Below are positions 58,718 through 60,368 of a DNA stretch of 60,368 bases, piece after piece (the first letter of the stretch is position 1; every line of letters starts with the position of its first letter). The stretch lies in contig DATJLQ010000153.1 of assembly GCA_035509415.1 (NCBI GenBank), positions 1-60,368 of the forward strand, given 5' to 3'. The translations under genes were made by a program, and so were the position numbers. The stretch comes from DATJLQ01 sp035509415 (GTDB lineage Bacteria; Pseudomonadota; Alphaproteobacteria; JACZXZ01). The notes under the pieces are model-generated. The model saw only the letters and a list, made by a program, of their open reading frames with translations. It did no database searches and was not told the DNA's origin.

Positions 58718-60368
<1,651 letters not shown>

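Overview
The window is a GC-rich chromosomal segment of an alphaproteobacterium, probably a Rhodospirillales-like lineage. The evidence is the typical gene orders aroA-cmk-rpsA-ihfB-lapA / pyrF-trpFBA-accD-folC, kdsD-lptCAB-rpoN-hpf-ptsN, the hsp20-DUF1150 pair, an NDUFA9-like gene next to gltDB, and an AddAB rather than RecBCD nuclease. Nothing in the sequence fixes genus or species. No transposase, integrase, CRISPR array or rRNA gene was recognised.

Layout. 1-2.3 kb is an accessory strip: a muramidase-like gene cut by the window edge, an atypical methyltransferase and a doubtful ORF. 2.4-13.2 kb is a forward housekeeping run: ahcY; tsaE-amgK-murU-addB-addA; trxA. 13.2-15.8 kb is a second accessory insert holding a BrnT/BrnA toxin-antitoxin pair, a broken duplicate of the folC 3' end, and a pentapeptide-like membrane protein. 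15.8-28.2 kb is on the minus strand: aroA-cmk-rpsA, ihfB, lapA, then pyrF-trpF-trpB-trpA-accD-folC-monooxygenase, most with ATGA-type overlaps. It is interrupted at 22.1-23.2 kb by a forward two-gene cassette (muramidase-like protein plus exported DUF4431 protein).

28.3-31.1 kb holds a TIGR02300 gene, tRNA-Ala(GGC), a GreA/GreB-type factor, and hsp20-DUF1150 behind a candidate RNA thermometer. 30.7-38.1 kb (minus) is envelope and nitrogen-PTS biology: rnd, kdsD, lptC-lptA-lptB, rpoN, hpf, ptsN, plus tRNA-Leu(CAG). 38.3-46.5 kb carries an NDUFA9-like gene, a degenerate UppP homologue and the glutamate synthase genes gltD-gltB behind a 33-bp inverted repeat. 46.6-52.3 kb has a DMT transporter, a GST, an SDR, a hydrolase and two glycosyltransferases. 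52.3-60.4 kb is the translation block infC-(two exported proteins)-rpmI-rplT-pheS-pheT-lepA, with lepA cut by the window end.

Most noteworthy. (i) Two muramidase-like genes 21 kb apart have matching promoters: -35, 17-bp spacer, and a -10 buried in a 15-bp ACACCA-N3-TGGTGT palindrome. This suggests an uncharacterised co-regulated system, one member of which is paired with an exported, possibly protective, protein. (ii) A relic of the folC end marks the edge of the BrnTA insert. (iii) infC appears to start at ATC. (iv) A 12-codon mini-ORF bridges pheS and pheT. (v) lepA has Val in place of the conserved Asp of its P-loop. (vi) The UppP homologue lacks its catalytic residues.
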